From Channa striata (taxonomy: Eukaryota; Chordata; Actinopteri; Anabantiformes; Channidae): 64,000 nt of DNA. The position numbers and the translations under genes were made by a program. The stretch covers positions 1,240,001 through 1,304,000 of the forward strand of contig CM065188.1 of the NCBI GenBank assembly GCA_033026295.1, written 5' to 3'. The notes below the pieces were generated by a model. It was not told where the DNA came from and made no database searches. It saw only the letters and a list, made by a program, of their open reading frames with translations. Shown one piece after another: positions 47,601 through 59,476 of this stretch (the first letter of the stretch is position 1; every line of letters starts with the position of its first letter).

Positions 47601-48394
47601 AAGGTAAATTAGCTAATAACTTCTTAATATTCTTTATTTATCCTACAATGTGTTTGTCATACATTTGTTTTAGGTATAACCACTCATCTGTGGTGTGGGG
47701 CTGGTGCTGTGTGATGGAAAAATTAAGAGTGATTAAATTTTAATGGTATGTTTTGCTTAGTTGTAAGGTCAAATGATAGTCAGTGTTCTTATGATGAATG
47801 CTGAAACATAGTATCCTTTGTATCGTATTTGTCTTGAGAAGTGTCCGCATGACCGTTCCATGGTTGTCTGCTATCTAACAGTGAACTGTAGTGACCTGGA
47901 GACAGAATACTGGGAACTTTATTTTCATGTTGAGGAAAAATACTACTGATATCTCTTTAGTCTTTGTTTACACCATAAACAAAGACTCACAGAAAACAAA
48001 GTTGATGCCAAAGAGATTAAACCTGACCCAAGTAATTGTTTTTGATCCTTTAGTTTCTCCTTATGGCAATTAGCTGCACCTCTCTAGATACATGACACAA
48101 CATCTTAATCTCTGAGGTATCACTGCAATTAGAGGTGTAAAAAAAACAAGGATAAACATGGTGTAACCACCACAAATTAACATGTGATATACTCACTGAT
48201 ATGAATGTGTGTGTTTCTGTGTCTATTAATGAGTAGATTTCTCTTGTGACTTTTGGCATTTATGTTTGTTTGAAGTCCAAAGAATTTTGCAGAAAACAAT
48301 ATGCAGGCTCATTATTCCTTGTAACTAAGAACCAGAACTGTACAATTACACACATTTGATAGTAGGATTGATAGAATTTAGTTTGAACCTGTTT
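47601..48394. other. Intergenic DNA, nothing recognised
   Basis: The stretch is AT-rich with no credible frame or repeat family. Confidence 0.5.
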
Positions 48395-48645
48395 CACAGT
48401 CTTGGTTGGCATCAGTCATCGCACCTGTTCCGCATCATCCTATATGTTTTTATAGGTTTCTATGGTATTTTATTATGTTTGACTGTATTTTTTTATATTG
48501 TTTTTACCTATGTTTTATTTTTGGTTTTATTCTATACAGTGACCTTGAGTGTCTTGAAAAGTCTAAGTAAAATTTATTTATTATTATTTTATTCATATAT
48601 GTTTATACAGACTGGCTTTGGTTATGTTGTTTGTTAGTTCTGCAT
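48395..48645 (+). repeat. 3' end of the LINE family seen at 41530
   Basis: It contains 'ctatggtattttattatgtt' and 'gaccttgagtgtcttgaaaag', followed by a TTATTATT tail, colinear with the minus-strand end at 41535-41700. Confidence 0.65.
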
Positions 48646-48836
48646 TTCCCATTCCTGTCTATTCGCCAACCACCAACCTTTGTCAGTCTCTGTATGTTTA
48701 GCAATTTAGCGCTTGTTAGTTTGTCTTAGTTTGTTAGTTTCTCCTGTGTCTTGTTTGTGACTCTGATTCAATGTGTTTTTATCAGCATTTCTCCTGTTAG
48801 TATATTGAGCTTTTTTTTTTCTAAATCGTTCTGATA

Positions 48837-49576
48837 TATCAGAATGCCGTATTTAGAGGACCCAAATAGAGGCAAGAACAAGTGATTGGAAGAAAACGAT
48901 TTATTGTAAAAGAATGAATGAATGAAATGACGTGATAGGCTTCAGCCGGTAGGAACACCCGGGGTGGCTCACGGCAAGAGAGTACTGGTGGATTCTGAAG
49001 GGGTGAAAGACAGTTGAGTGAGGGTAAGGCAATGGAATGAAATCTTGTGCGTGAAAGGAGTCTTACGGAAATATGGAAAGCTGGCAGGATGACGGAGGGG
49101 TTCTTCTATGGTAGAGGTGAGTATGCGGTGAGATCTGAAGAAAACTAAAAGCGGCTGACAACGTCAGGGTGAAAAACAGGCACAAAGTAACAACGGAAAA
49201 TAGGGTCCATGGGAAAGTAACAAAACATACAAGTCAAGAGCTCTGACCAAAACAACGTAACAAAGCAAATTTACTCATGTGAGTTCTTGAAATCGTCTTG
49301 GCAGCGGCAGGAGGGAAGCACAGGATTCAACGGGAAAAGTCCAACAAAACTGACACGGAGAAGTGACTCTGGCAAAGGCGAAAAAACTTGCGGCTTGACA
49401 TGACATGGAAGCAAAACATGAATGATAATCTGGCACCGGGGAAATGTGCAGGCACGGCTTAGGTACGAGTGACACAGGTGGAACGTGTCGAACTAATGAG
49501 AGGGGAGGAGAGCAAGGTGGAGAGAGACAGTGGACCGTAACCAGGACAACACAGATCAACACCGAGACCGTGACAA
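48837..49576 (-). mobile_element. Gypsy LTR, solo
   Basis: On the minus strand it starts TGTCACGGTCTCGG and ends 'tttgggtcctctaaatacggcattctgata', matching the split LTR at 59477-62523 throughout. Flanking GATA (48833-48836 and 49577-49580) is a possible 4-bp target duplication. Confidence 0.7.
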
Positions 49577-51350
49577 GATAAGTGTGCAGGTAACCTCCAC
49601 GTTGCCAGCATTCCTCCTTTCTTAAACAGTTCACCATTAACCCCACCCCCAGAACCAGATAACACCAGAAGACCTTTTGCTCCCCTACAAAGCAAGCAGA
49701 CCACATCTGCATTATATATTATTATGTAACTTACCAGACTCAAAAACTGTCTCCTAATTCATTTGCCAAAGATTCTGCCTGCCGCCCTAAGAAGGGATTT
49801 ACAGAGCAGCCATAATGTTTTAAATGCAAGTTCCCCTGGGAACTTTTTTCCGGACTATAAGCCACTACTTTTTTCCCACGCTTTGACCATGTGGCTTATA
49901 CAGAGATGCGGCTTTTCTATGGATTTTTCTGCAGCCCTCAGATGGGCGCTGTAGATGGAAGTCAGTGCAAAGAAGAAAGCGCCAGTTTTTATTCTTAGCA
50001 CATGCAACCCAAGACGCACAACAGCAAAATACGGTAATATTTTTACACCCTCACCTCCTCATAATGGAAACACACAAAGAAATTCTTATGATGCAGCTTT
50101 TAATTTGAAGGCCATCGATCTGGCTATCCGTGAAGGAAAAAGAGCGGCTGCATGCAAGCTTGCCGTTAATGACGTGGTTTCAGTGCACGGGAGAATGAAC
50201 CGACTTTAATAGTTGTGCGCAGGAAGAAAAAGGGAGAGTGGTTTGGTGTCCAGTGGTTTCAGTTTGCAGGAGGAAGAAAAATAAAGCAACTTGGTTTTAG
50301 TGCACAGGAGGAAGATGAATAAAACCATCAATGACTTTTCTGTTTTGCTTGATCAGCACTTTTACTGCCGTCTTACAGGCACCATTCAGGTTCAAGTATA
50401 TGAATAAACACTTATGGTACGAAATCATTCTATGTAAATATCTTATTTCTCGCCTGGATATGGGTGACTTATAGTCCGGTGTGCCTTATATGTGACAAAA
50501 TATATAGTTCTTTTTAATTTTAGTAATCCATATAGATTATGGATTACCAATGTAATGTGCACATTAGTTCATGACTGATTTCCTAATTGTTGTTTGTGTG
50601 TTCTTACATCACGTTACTAGATATTAGACAAAGCCATTTTGTCATGTGATAATCCTTTGATTTGCATCTGTTCATTATCATTATTTCATACATTATTTCT
50701 AGTCATTATTTAGACTAGAGTGGACTTTTTCCGTCCACCAGATGCAATGCTTATTGAGACAGACCAAGGACTACAACGCCTGCCCAGCAGACCCGGACAC
50801 ATCTCTTGGGCCGGACAAGATACGCCACTAGCGTGACGATGACCCTCGGTTTTAGTAGTCTACCCGGTTTTAATAGCGTACCTGTGGCACTTACTACTAG
50901 ACAAAAAGGCCAGTACATATTGAAGCCTAACTTGGCAGAATGACCTGGAGCAGCTCAAAGGCAACACCAAATTCCTCTTATTTCTTTTGAAAAGTGTGGT
51001 GTCTATACAGAGCTGCTTGCGTTGTCGAGTCTTTCTAAAGTTACAAGTATATTTCACCTTACTTACAGTTGTAAGTGGTAATAATAACAAATGGTAACTG
51101 AATACCTTTTCTCAAGCCCAAAATAACCCCACATTTACGTGATATCCATTCATCTGATTACTTAGTTAAGTTGGTTATTTTATGTTTATTGTCCATTCAC
51201 TGACTAATTTGTTCCACATATACATAATCATATTCACATATATCCAACTGATTATTGGACCATTGGTGGCCCCTCACTTCGAGGATAATTATTGCAGTAT
51301 AAACAGTGAACAGAAACGGAGCCAGAACGGTTCCCTGCTGGGCCTCTGTG
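49577..51350. repeat. Large LTR-like repeat, copy B
   Basis: It is colinear with 60250-62350: 'ccagataacacca', 'aactgtctcctaa', 'tgactgatttcctaattgttgt', 'tattagacaaagcc' and 'ttatgtttattgtccattc'. It is interrupted by a pogo-like relic at about 49845-50505. No coding capacity of its own is seen. Confidence 0.55.
49845..50505 (+). mobile_element. pogo/Tigger-like DNA transposon relic nested in copy B
   Basis: Inverted ends share CCGGACTATAAG (49851-49862, and inverted at about 50468-50479). The frame at 49955-50209 includes YDAAFNLKAIDLAIREGKRA, the N-terminal helix-turn-helix found in pogo-type transposases. The DDE domain is absent. The sequence on both sides aligns with the uninterrupted copy at 60152-62483, showing it is an insertion. 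Exact ends and the TA duplication are uncertain. Confidence 0.55.
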
Positions 51351-51374
51351 TTAAAGGCAACCATGTCAGACGAC

Positions 51375-52075
51375 AATTCAATTCAACTCAACTTTATTTA
51401 TATAGTCCCAATTTACAACAAGGTCATCTCAAGGCACTTTACATAATAAAGTCAAGACTATACAAACATTTAAAGAAAACTCAACAAATCCCCCTTGAGC
51501 AGCTATAGGCAACAGTGGAGAGGAAAAAATCCCTTTAACGAAAGAAACCTCCAGCAGAACCAGGCTCAGGGTGGGCGGCCATCTGCCTTGACCGGTTGGG
51601 CTGAGTGGAAAGTAGAGAGAGAAAAGAACAGAGAAACAAAAGCAACAACAAAACATTGGGCAGGTTAGAAGGACCAGTAGCTGCACACTGGAGGACACAC
51701 AGCGCCAAATCCAGGGACACCTGAAGACAGGGACAGAGAGAGGGGGACAGAGAGGGAGAAAGACGACTACGGGACAAAGAAGATACAGAGTTAATGTCAT
51801 ACAGTGGTGACATTATAGATGTGGGGTGAGAGGAGAGAATAAAGAGAAGAGGAAGTGGCTCAGTGCTGAGTCTCCCAGCAGTCTAAGCCTATAGCAGCAT
51901 GACTATAACCAACTATAAGCTTTATCAAAAAGGAAGGTTTTGAGCCTAGTCTTAAAAGTAGAGAGGGTGTCTGCTTCCCAAATCTGGACTGGGAGCTGGT
52001 TCCATAGGAGAGGAACTTGATAGCTAAAACACCAAAGCTTTGGGTTGGATTGGACTTTTCCAATCAGTTACTGTT
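51375..52075 (-). repeat. L2-like LINE, 3' end
   Basis: It is colinear in reverse with 14810-15430: RT tail codons ('ctggttccataggagaggaacttgatagct'), the purine-rich 3' UTR, and 'ggcactttacataataaagtc'. Confidence 0.75.
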
Positions 52076-52489
52076 TCCTTCACTTTCAAACGTTGGACTC
52101 TTTTCATAAACATGTCTTTGTACTGTACTGTATTGCAAGTTTATATTTTATGTAATATGGAACTAAACCTTCAATCATTTTCTACTTCTAGAAATCAGAT
52201 GTGATAGCACCAAGGCCTCCCTGTTGTACTTGGGGATGGCCCCAGTAAATTCTGCATTGCCTAGAGAGAGTAAGAAAAAAAAATAGGTTGCATGGTCTGC
52301 ATAACTGACAATTCAGTGTATGCCAGCAGGGTGAAACCACTAGCACTATAGCTTGTGTGAACTGAGTAATTAACTTGTAGATCTTCCATGATTAAAGTGA
52401 TTACTGATCAAAATGACCACGGTTGATTTGAAGGGAACCCTATGCTGGGTCATGTTCTCTCCCTTCCCTAAGTTTCCTGTTTTTCCCTG

Positions 52490-54191
52490 AGGAGTTGATG
52501 ACAACATGAACGTAACAGAGGAGCTGCTTGACCTCCAAAGCCTTAAAGGCCAAACCAGAGGAATGGATTGTTTCGTTTCTGTTTGTGAAGCTGTTGATGA
52601 TATGAAACTACCATTGAGTAAAGTTTCTGGCATCATTACCGATGGTGCGCCTGCCATGGCTGGTGAGCGAAGTGGATTGTCCACAATGATTTGCAATAAA
52701 GTCAGCGAAGAAGGAAGTAATGCTATAAAACTACTCTGTATAATTCACCAGCTTGGCAGAGAGCCTCTCTGTGCCAAACATCTCAAATTTGATCATGTTA
52801 TGAAACCAGTGGTAAAGGCAATCAATTCTATAAGCTCTAAAAGTCTACACCACCAACAGTTTCAGCAGTTCTTGCTCAACATTCAGGCTGAATATGGAGA
52901 CGTAACATATCACAGCGATGTGAGGTGGCTATGTCGCGGGTCCGCAATGCAGCGATTTTTTTCTCTCAGAGAGGAAATTGGACGTTTTTTGGGTGAAAAG
53001 GGGCAACCGATGGAAGAACTGTCCGATCCTGTATGGCTGGCAGATTTGGCTTTTTTGGTTGATATAACGAAGCATCTGAATGCGCTGAATGTTAATCTGC
53101 AAGGACAAGAAGCAGCGGTGAGCCAGCTGTACGCTCACATCAAGGCATTTGGAATCAAGCTGCAACTTTTCCAAAGACACTTGTCCCAAACAGAGCCCTG
53201 CACTTCCCAGCTTTGAAAGAGGTCACTGACAGTTTCCCAAAGGACAACATCAGTGCGCAAATGATGAGTTATGCAACAGCTATCGCATCTCTTTCTATGG
53301 AATTTAACAAACGCTTCCGGGATTTTGCAGTTATTGAAAAGGACATTTTTTCTTCTCCCTTCTCCGTGGACTCCGATGATGCTCCTCCACAGCTGCAGCT
53401 GGAGCTCATTGAGCTGCAGTGTGATGATGAGCAGCACGGTAAACACCAGCAGCTTTCTCTTGTTGACTTTTACGGGCAGCTGGATAAAGGCACGTTTCCA
53501 GAAATGCGAACATTTGCTAAGAAAATGCTGAGCTTATTCGGCTCCACATATTTGTGTGAGCAGACATTCTCTGTCATGAACAAGAACCGACTGAGGTCAA
53601 GACTAAGTGACTCCCACTTATGTGACATTTTACGCATCTCAACCGCTTCCCTCAAACCAGACCTGGCCTCTTTACTGAAATCCAGATCTCAGTATCACCC
53701 TTCTCATTAGTGTCAGCAAGATATTGGTTTCTCCATCAATCTGAAATTGAATGTTTTGAATCTGTCACTATTAACAGTGAAAAGCCAAAAGCATACTTAT
53801 GCCCTTCAACTTATGGCACTTTTTTAATTTTATAAAAAAAAAATTATTAATCTTTGCATTTCATATAACTCCTGTTTAAAATGTTCATGAGGCAAATATA
53901 TTTATCAAACTCATGGAAATTTAAGGTATTCCATACAGTTCAATGTTATCTGACTCTCCAGATATGAATTAAAAGCAGAATTGTGTTGTTAGAGTTGTTC
54001 ACATCTGCCTAAGTGGCTTATATTTGGTTGCAATGCCATTTGAAAAATAAAGAGAATTGTGACAATGAAAATTGTTTTATAATAGTGTACATTTGCACGT
54101 AACTTTTGTGGTTAAAAAAACATCAGAAGGAGCTACTGGCCCCCGGGCATTTTCACTTTGTCAAATCTGGCCCAACATTTGGACACCCCTG
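52490..54191 (+). mobile_element. hAT transposon, left-truncated, right end intact
   Basis: It includes the transposase pieces listed next and ends in an inverted terminal sequence (CAGGGGTGTCCAAATG on the minus strand, at 54191). The left terminal repeat and N-terminal BED finger are missing. Mobilisation is not possible from this copy. Confidence 0.75.
52506..53710 (+). pseudogene. hAT transposase (GTF2IRD2/ZBED-like), middle and C-terminal parts
   Basis: The first frame (52506-53216) contains MNVTEELLDLQSLKGQTRG, GIITDGAPAMAGERSGL and YHSDVRWLCRGSAMQRFF. A single shift near 53200 moves to the second frame (to 53710), which contains MRTFAKKMLSLFGSTYLCEQ and FSVMNKNRLRSRLSDSHL, the hAT dimerisation block. 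Apart from this shift and the missing N-terminus the coding sequence is well kept. GTF2IRD2 of mammals is a domesticated relative; there is no sign that this copy is. Confidence 0.8.
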
Positions 54192-54463
54192 TCATAAATA
54201 AAAGGTAGGCCCCAAAAGATCTTATAAAATTGATGAAGTTTTACTCCTGATCTTAATAGCACTGAGCCTGCTTGCCATGTCACTAGTTGTGTATAGAAGT
54301 ATATCTTTCATTCACACATAGATTGGTTCTTTGCTTGTACTAAAGAGGAAAATAAAATCGCGAAAGACTTCCAACACTTTTCAGAATTTTCTTTCAAGTT
54401 CTTTACTCAACATCTATAAACAACAAAACTGTGACAACTGATCATGTTTGTCCTTTTTTACAG

Positions 54464-54775
54464 GCTTCTGACAGTGACAAGGCCTGGGCACGTGTATCTG
54501 TTGGAGTGCTGACAGTCATTATTGAAGATGAGCCTGCTTCTCCAAATCCACTCCACCTCCACCCAGCTTCTACTGATATTTTAGCTGAAGGAAGTATTGT
54601 AATAGTTTGATCTACAGAACCTACCTCAGGCCCATTGCCTTTTCTTGGCTGTCATATGTTTTACACCTCGGGCCATGAAAAACACATTTAACTTCATTCA
54701 AAGAGTGATGCTTGGCCTTGGAGAAAATAAGCTCCCACCAAAACTGCAAAGTCTTTACAATCTTCTGTTGATTTG
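54464..54775 (+). pseudogene. C-terminal piece of the SAMD3-like multicopy family
   Basis: After an AG at 54462-54463 the frame reads ASDSDKAWARVSVGVLTVII, then (another frame) AMKNTFNFIQRVMLGLGENK and LPPKLQ, and ends in TGA at 54773. From memory these are the last conserved blocks of the fish family whose N-terminal blocks are at 30059-30790. One frameshift and a stop break it. Confidence 0.4.
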
Positions 54776-54849
54776 AATATAAAAATCACAAGATTGTTGA
54801 TGTTCATCATTAGATGTCTAGTGTTTTAAAAAGTGAATTCAGTTTGGAT

Positions 54850-56078
54850 TAAGTTTAGGGCTTTATTTTCAGATTGTCAGCCCATTGCCAGTTTGAGGGC
54901 TAAGAGCTCCTGGTTTCCCACATAATAATTACTACGATATTTCCTACAATAGAAGTTAGCAAACCCTGGTTGGATTACCCCTGGTTGTCCAAACATGACC
55001 GTGAGGGTCATGTTTGGACAACCAGGGGTAATCCAGCAGGAGAGGAGTATCCACACAGTCATAAATGTAAAACACACACTCTTCATGATGGTTGCCACTG
55101 AGAGTCATTTTAACTGGTGGTGCAAAAGGTAATATGATGTGAGATACGATTGTCTAGTGTCTTTATCTTTAACTCCCTGTGAAGTCTCTCTATCCCCACT
55201 CCTAGGGCTCGAACCAACTAAAAAATTTGCCTCCAAACCAGAGTCAACAAAACCTGAACAGTTCTGGGAAGAGACAGGCCCAGCGACGAAGGCAGTGATG
55301 GTGGGTTTGGATTGGGAGCTTATGTGGACTGAATGGCTCATCAGCGCCTCCCCCCCAGCTGACAAGCCTTGTCGTTTAACGGACATGTGCGTGCCAGGTG
55401 TCCTGGCACCTCACAGTAGAGACAAAGGCCCCCAACAAGGGGATGTTGGTGCTCGCTGGCGGAAAGCCTGAGTGTAGCGGAAAGGAGTGAGTGTAGACTT
55501 CAGTCTTTGTCCCTCCCTAGGACCGCTGCTACGCCTGTCGCTCCAGAATTCACTGGTCAATAGTGGTCACAAATTCCATTAGATTGTGAAAAGAAGAGGG
55601 CAACTGGCGTGCTGCCATTTCATCTTTAACACATCTGCTAATCCCTCATAAAACTGCTCAAAGAGTGTGTCTTTGGTCCATGTCGTTGAGGCAGCTAGCG
55701 CATGGAACTCAACCGCGTTTTCTATAGCGGAGCAATTGGCCTGAGTTAGCTTAAACAGTTGGGATGCCGCAACTCTGTGTGAGGCTAATGGGTTAAACAC
55801 AAACACAAAGTTTGACAGCATGCAGACCCCTTCTCCCACTCAGCCACTCCCCACTCCAGCGCCTTTTCCATGAGCAACGAAATGGTGTATGCAACCATGT
55901 GCTGTTGTTTGGTTGGAGTTCAAAAAATATCCTGAGCGCTGAAATAAATGAAGCGCACTTGACTAAGTGCCTGGTCAAATCGGGAAGCTAATTCATCTAG
56001 TCTACGTGCTTTCTCCTCACGTAGGAGATTGACACCCAAGAGGGTCCCGTGAGCCTGTAACACATCTGATGGGTCCAT
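54850..56078 (-). pseudogene. Gypsy gag-protease-RNase H relic
   Basis: On the minus strand, ATG at 56078 starts a gag (MDPSDVLQAHG). The core continues at 55840-55600 (VEFHALAASTTWTKDTLFEQ), with a CCHC knuckle near 55430-55385 and a protease with DSG near 55260. A short piece follows that joins an RT-like end to RNase H residues (NQELLALKLAMG) at about 54880. Most of pol is deleted. A perfect 30-bp hairpin sits between the protease and RNase H parts. Confidence 0.7.
54971..55035. repeat. Perfect inverted repeat, 30-base arms, 5-base loop
   Basis: Arm 54971-55000 is exactly the reverse complement of 55006-55035; the loop is GTGAG. It lies inside the Gypsy pol relic, where no such palindrome is expected from coding. 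Confidence 0.97.
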
Positions 56079-56104
56079 GTTTGGCTATTGTGTACTGTAA
56101 AGCT

Positions 56105-56350
56105 TACCATAACTAGAGGACCCAAAAGCAGAAGCTGAGACTTACCAAGAATGCAACAGGTTTATTAGCACAAGAACTACTGTTTCAGTTTTCAATTATC
56201 ACACGCACTACTGATCCTGTAATGAACAGAGACCAAAAGTCTAACAAAGCGCCATCTCTCAAAAAAGGGTTAACAAGAAACCCGGACTACCAAAACTAAC
56301 AACAGACTCAAGAACAGGATTACGCGCGGGAGATTGGGGAAAAGCTTAGC
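56105..56350 (-). repeat. Gypsy LTR end next to the gag relic
   Basis: 'gaggacccaaaagcagaagc' and a minus-strand poly(A) signal (TTTATT near 56160) match the LTR at 20686-21043. In the minus orientation it lies just upstream of the gag start, as a 5' LTR should. The outer end is not identified. Confidence 0.5.
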
Positions 56351-56954
56351 AGGATCAGAGAGTTGCACCAGTGTGTGGACACGAGACTTTTCCCAAATAA
56401 GAGTGATTTTAGTTTTGCCTTTGAGCTGCTGCAGCTCGTTCTGCCTGGTTCGGCTTAAATCGGAATCACTCTGCGGCGAGATGTGCCTCCTCGCTTCGGG
56501 TAGGAGCTCTACCAGAACAAGGTTTGTCGTCTCACAGTTGGCGCGGCTTGCGCAGCCAGAGCAATGATACCTGGTCAGCTACGCAGCCTAGATCATCTGA
56601 AGGAATCCGGAATCAGTCGGTTGTCCTAGTCCACTGTGCTTCTTTGATTTATCCAAAAACAGATATTGAATCAAAGTAATTCCCAAATGCCCAAAATAGT
56701 CAAACATTAAAATTGAATATCGAATAAAAGTCTTGGGGAGGTTCGGCTAGAATAGTTGGAATGTCTTTCTATTTGTACAAAAACAAAAAACAAAGTTTGC
56801 TTGGAATTCTGTTTTCAAAAAATGAGTTACAAAATTTTAAGATTATATATGAAGAAAGTTTGTCTCACCAAAAAGGAAATTAGAAGTGAAACGTTAGGCA
56901 AAGTTGTGCTATTGATGAAGCAGAGTAAAAGAGAAAATAAAGAATAGAGAGGCT
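56351..56954. other. Spacer between the Gypsy LTR and the retroviral LTR
   Basis: It may include the rest of the Gypsy LTR. No gene is recognised. Confidence 0.4.
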
Positions 56955-57296
56955 GTCGTGGAAAGTAAAAGTTAGTGAGAGAAGTTCTTGTGCCGTTTTA
57001 TCATTCTTTATTATGGTTCACCCGGGGAGACCAGTCAGTGGAAACCCAAAGATATCCACCTGAGGCTCTGCCCTAGGTGCAGCCTACATAATCATTTATA
57101 CATGCAAGGGGGTTGTATTTATCCAATCACATAAAGATTATATAAAACATTTCCTAATATGGTAGGATGACAGGCGTAACAAAGGAGGAGTTTAACACTG
57201 GGTCAGCATGCTTCATCATCCTGCTTGCAGAAAACCAGGAAGTTCAGGTATATCTTTTATTTACTTTGGTCTGTAGCTTTCTGCTGCACCTTACAT

Positions 57297-57331
<35 letters not shown>

Positions 57332-57454
57332 CATATACACATATGTGTGTGTGTGTGTGTATACATATACATATGCATACAAAACATATGTTCTTAATAT
57401 GATAAACAATCATCAAACAAGATACAAAAACAGTAATAGAAATTTTCCATTACA
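56955..57454 (-). repeat. Retroviral 3' LTR, probable limits
   Basis: It begins TGTAATGG directly after a purine tract and contains a minus-strand AATAAA (TTTATT at 57007-57012). A candidate end CCACGACA gives about 500 bases. Microsatellites (TATA and TG/CA, about 57297-57375) lie in its U3-like part. The inner border is firm, the outer border inferred. Confidence 0.55.
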
Positions 57455-57466
57455 CTTCCCCCTTTT
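57455..57466 (-). promoter_or_regulatory. Retroviral polypurine tract
   Basis: The minus strand reads AAAAGGGGGAAG immediately before the TG of the LTR, the normal place for the plus-strand primer. Confidence 0.7.
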
Positions 57467-57676
57467 GATTACTTACTAATCAAACAAACTATATATTATG
57501 TAAATAAAGTTAAAAAAAGTTCAATGATGTTGTTCAGAAGATGAAACATGTTAATTCACTAGGATTTAAAACATGTTATCATAAGTCTGTAACAGGAGAA
57601 AAGGATAATAATTATTTATGCTAAGCTATTATGACAGAGTAAAAGTAATGTATTTACATGGTATCTTCGTCTAAAG

Positions 57677-58030
57677 CAGTGCTTCTCAAATAGTGGGGCT
57701 CGCCCCCCTGGGGGGGCGCGGTGCGCTGCCAGGGGGGGCGTGTGTGACCGTGGGGAACATGCTTTTTTTGCTGTAGTAGAATAAAGTGTAATTGCAGATC
57801 CAGTCCAGTAGTTGGCAGTGGCGCTCTCATTGTCAGAGTGTGCGCAGGGAGGATTAGCTCTATGGTGTCGGGTTTATTTTGCACCGAGCAGGCGACATGA
57901 AGTGAGTGAACGAACCTGATGACAACATGAAGAGATTTTAACAGGGATGAAAAGAAAGGCAGAGAGAGATGAAGATAACGAGAATTGTTTCTAGCTAGGG
58001 GGCGTAACAGAAAATAATTGAGAAGCACTG
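57677..58030 (+). mobile_element. Non-autonomous hAT (MITE), 354 bp, 8-bp target duplication
   Basis: Terminal inverted repeats are CAGTGCTTCTCAA and its complement at 58018-58030. Target duplication GTCTAAAG/GTCTACAG lies at 57669-57676 and 58031-58038, with one mismatch. It lies downstream of env inside the retrovirus. A truncated sibling is at 4140. Confidence 0.85.
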
Positions 58031-58309
58031 GTCTACAGTGTCATTGTCTGAACTTGAGTGAACTTGAGTCAGGGGAGAGATCTACAGGGTTAAGGTGTTA
58101 CACTAAATATGTTGCTGTAATCATGGAAGAAATCATTTTACGAAATATAGGAATTACACATGCTGAACAAATGCACAGGCAGAGTAGTATGGCTAGGAAC
58201 GGAGAGCAGAACTTAAGCAAAACCTGCCACCATTGTCCGAAAGTAAACCACGACAGAAGATCGAATGAAGGTGGCAAACCCGGCGTGTGTTCCTGGACAT
58301 ATGTCTGTT

Positions 58310-59476
58310 AGGATTATTCATTTCCCGAATGGCCTGATCTATGGCCGATCCATTCGCTGTGTTTTCCGGAATAAAGGTACAGATTTACCTATGATAGCAC
58401 ACACTCCACCCTGACTTGCTGTTAGGAGGTCGAGTACGACCTGATGCTGTGCATGACTTCCTCTCAATGCGGCGACCTCTTCCTTTAGCGCTTGTGTTGC
58501 TTTCAAAGACGCGTTAACGTATCTCATAAGCACATAGTGATTGATTTCCACATGGTCTCTGACCTCACCTAGTCCTACCAAGGGCAACAACGACTGTCCG
58601 AATTCTGACCTCCCCCCATATGCGGAATTCTGAGGGAACCTCTGTGTCTGAGGTTAACCCTTTAGACTTGGGAGATGGTACGGCACGTTTTGTACGACTG
58701 TGATTGTGTAAGTCTCTCTTCAAAATGAACGTGTGATCCGATACCGCAACAAACGCAAAACTACCGCTCCACTTAGGTGGCATGGACATGTAAAGGTTAT
58801 GGCCACAAACCCAAAAATAGTCTGCCAGGACACAGGAACCTAAAGGCCCTGGCGCTAGGGCATAGCATGTCGTCATATTACCTTTCTCATCCTTTACTGC
58901 ATGTGATGGTTGGAACGCTCCGTTGTTATAAGGACAGTAAGAGAAATTGCCATTACACAAACCAGGAGGGAGTCTGCCCACCTTTTTGGAGCCATTAGCA
59001 ATTACACAGATATTTAGTTGTCCACTGATTAAGTGTGAAAGGTGTGCTTTGGCTGGGAGGGGCGTTTAAGTTTGGGGCCAAGCTAAAAGGTTTTTAAGTA
59101 CAGTGCATGCTACAGGTGAAGGCAGCATAGAGAAGTTTAAAGGAGTGCAGTAGTTTGCAGATTTCATGTGGTCGGGACCTGGATAGGTGCTAAGCCCTAT
59201 TAAACACACTGTGTGAGTCCGAGTCAGGTTATGAATGCACAGGAAAGTAACTGTGGACGTGTGTGGGACGTGAGTGCACACATAACAGTCTGTGACATTG
59301 TGTATTTGAGCTGTCAAGTTTGCCAGTCTCCACCATGCGTTTGTCTGATATGGGTGGTGTATCATGTCTTCAATGTCGAGATCTATGGTCTGGGCCCGAC
59401 GCCTGATTCTGTTAACGTTTCCCCTTTCTAATTCTGGCACAATAACAAACCACCACAGTACGGGGAGTGTAAGGAT
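58310..59476 (-). pseudogene. Retroviral env, main part (SU and TM), broken
   Basis: It begins with the second half of a hydrophobic leader and an arginine-rich stretch (RIRRR). Surface-unit sequence follows with N-glycosylation sites and a CYVC pair near 59290. A furin-type site RTKR is near 58690. The transmembrane subunit has LLTASQGGVCAII near 58400, followed by a frameshift that removes the normal cysteine spacing. A further shift lies between the SU pieces near 59000-59060. The ORF's apparent start at 59506 comes from the inserted LTR. Confidence 0.7.
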
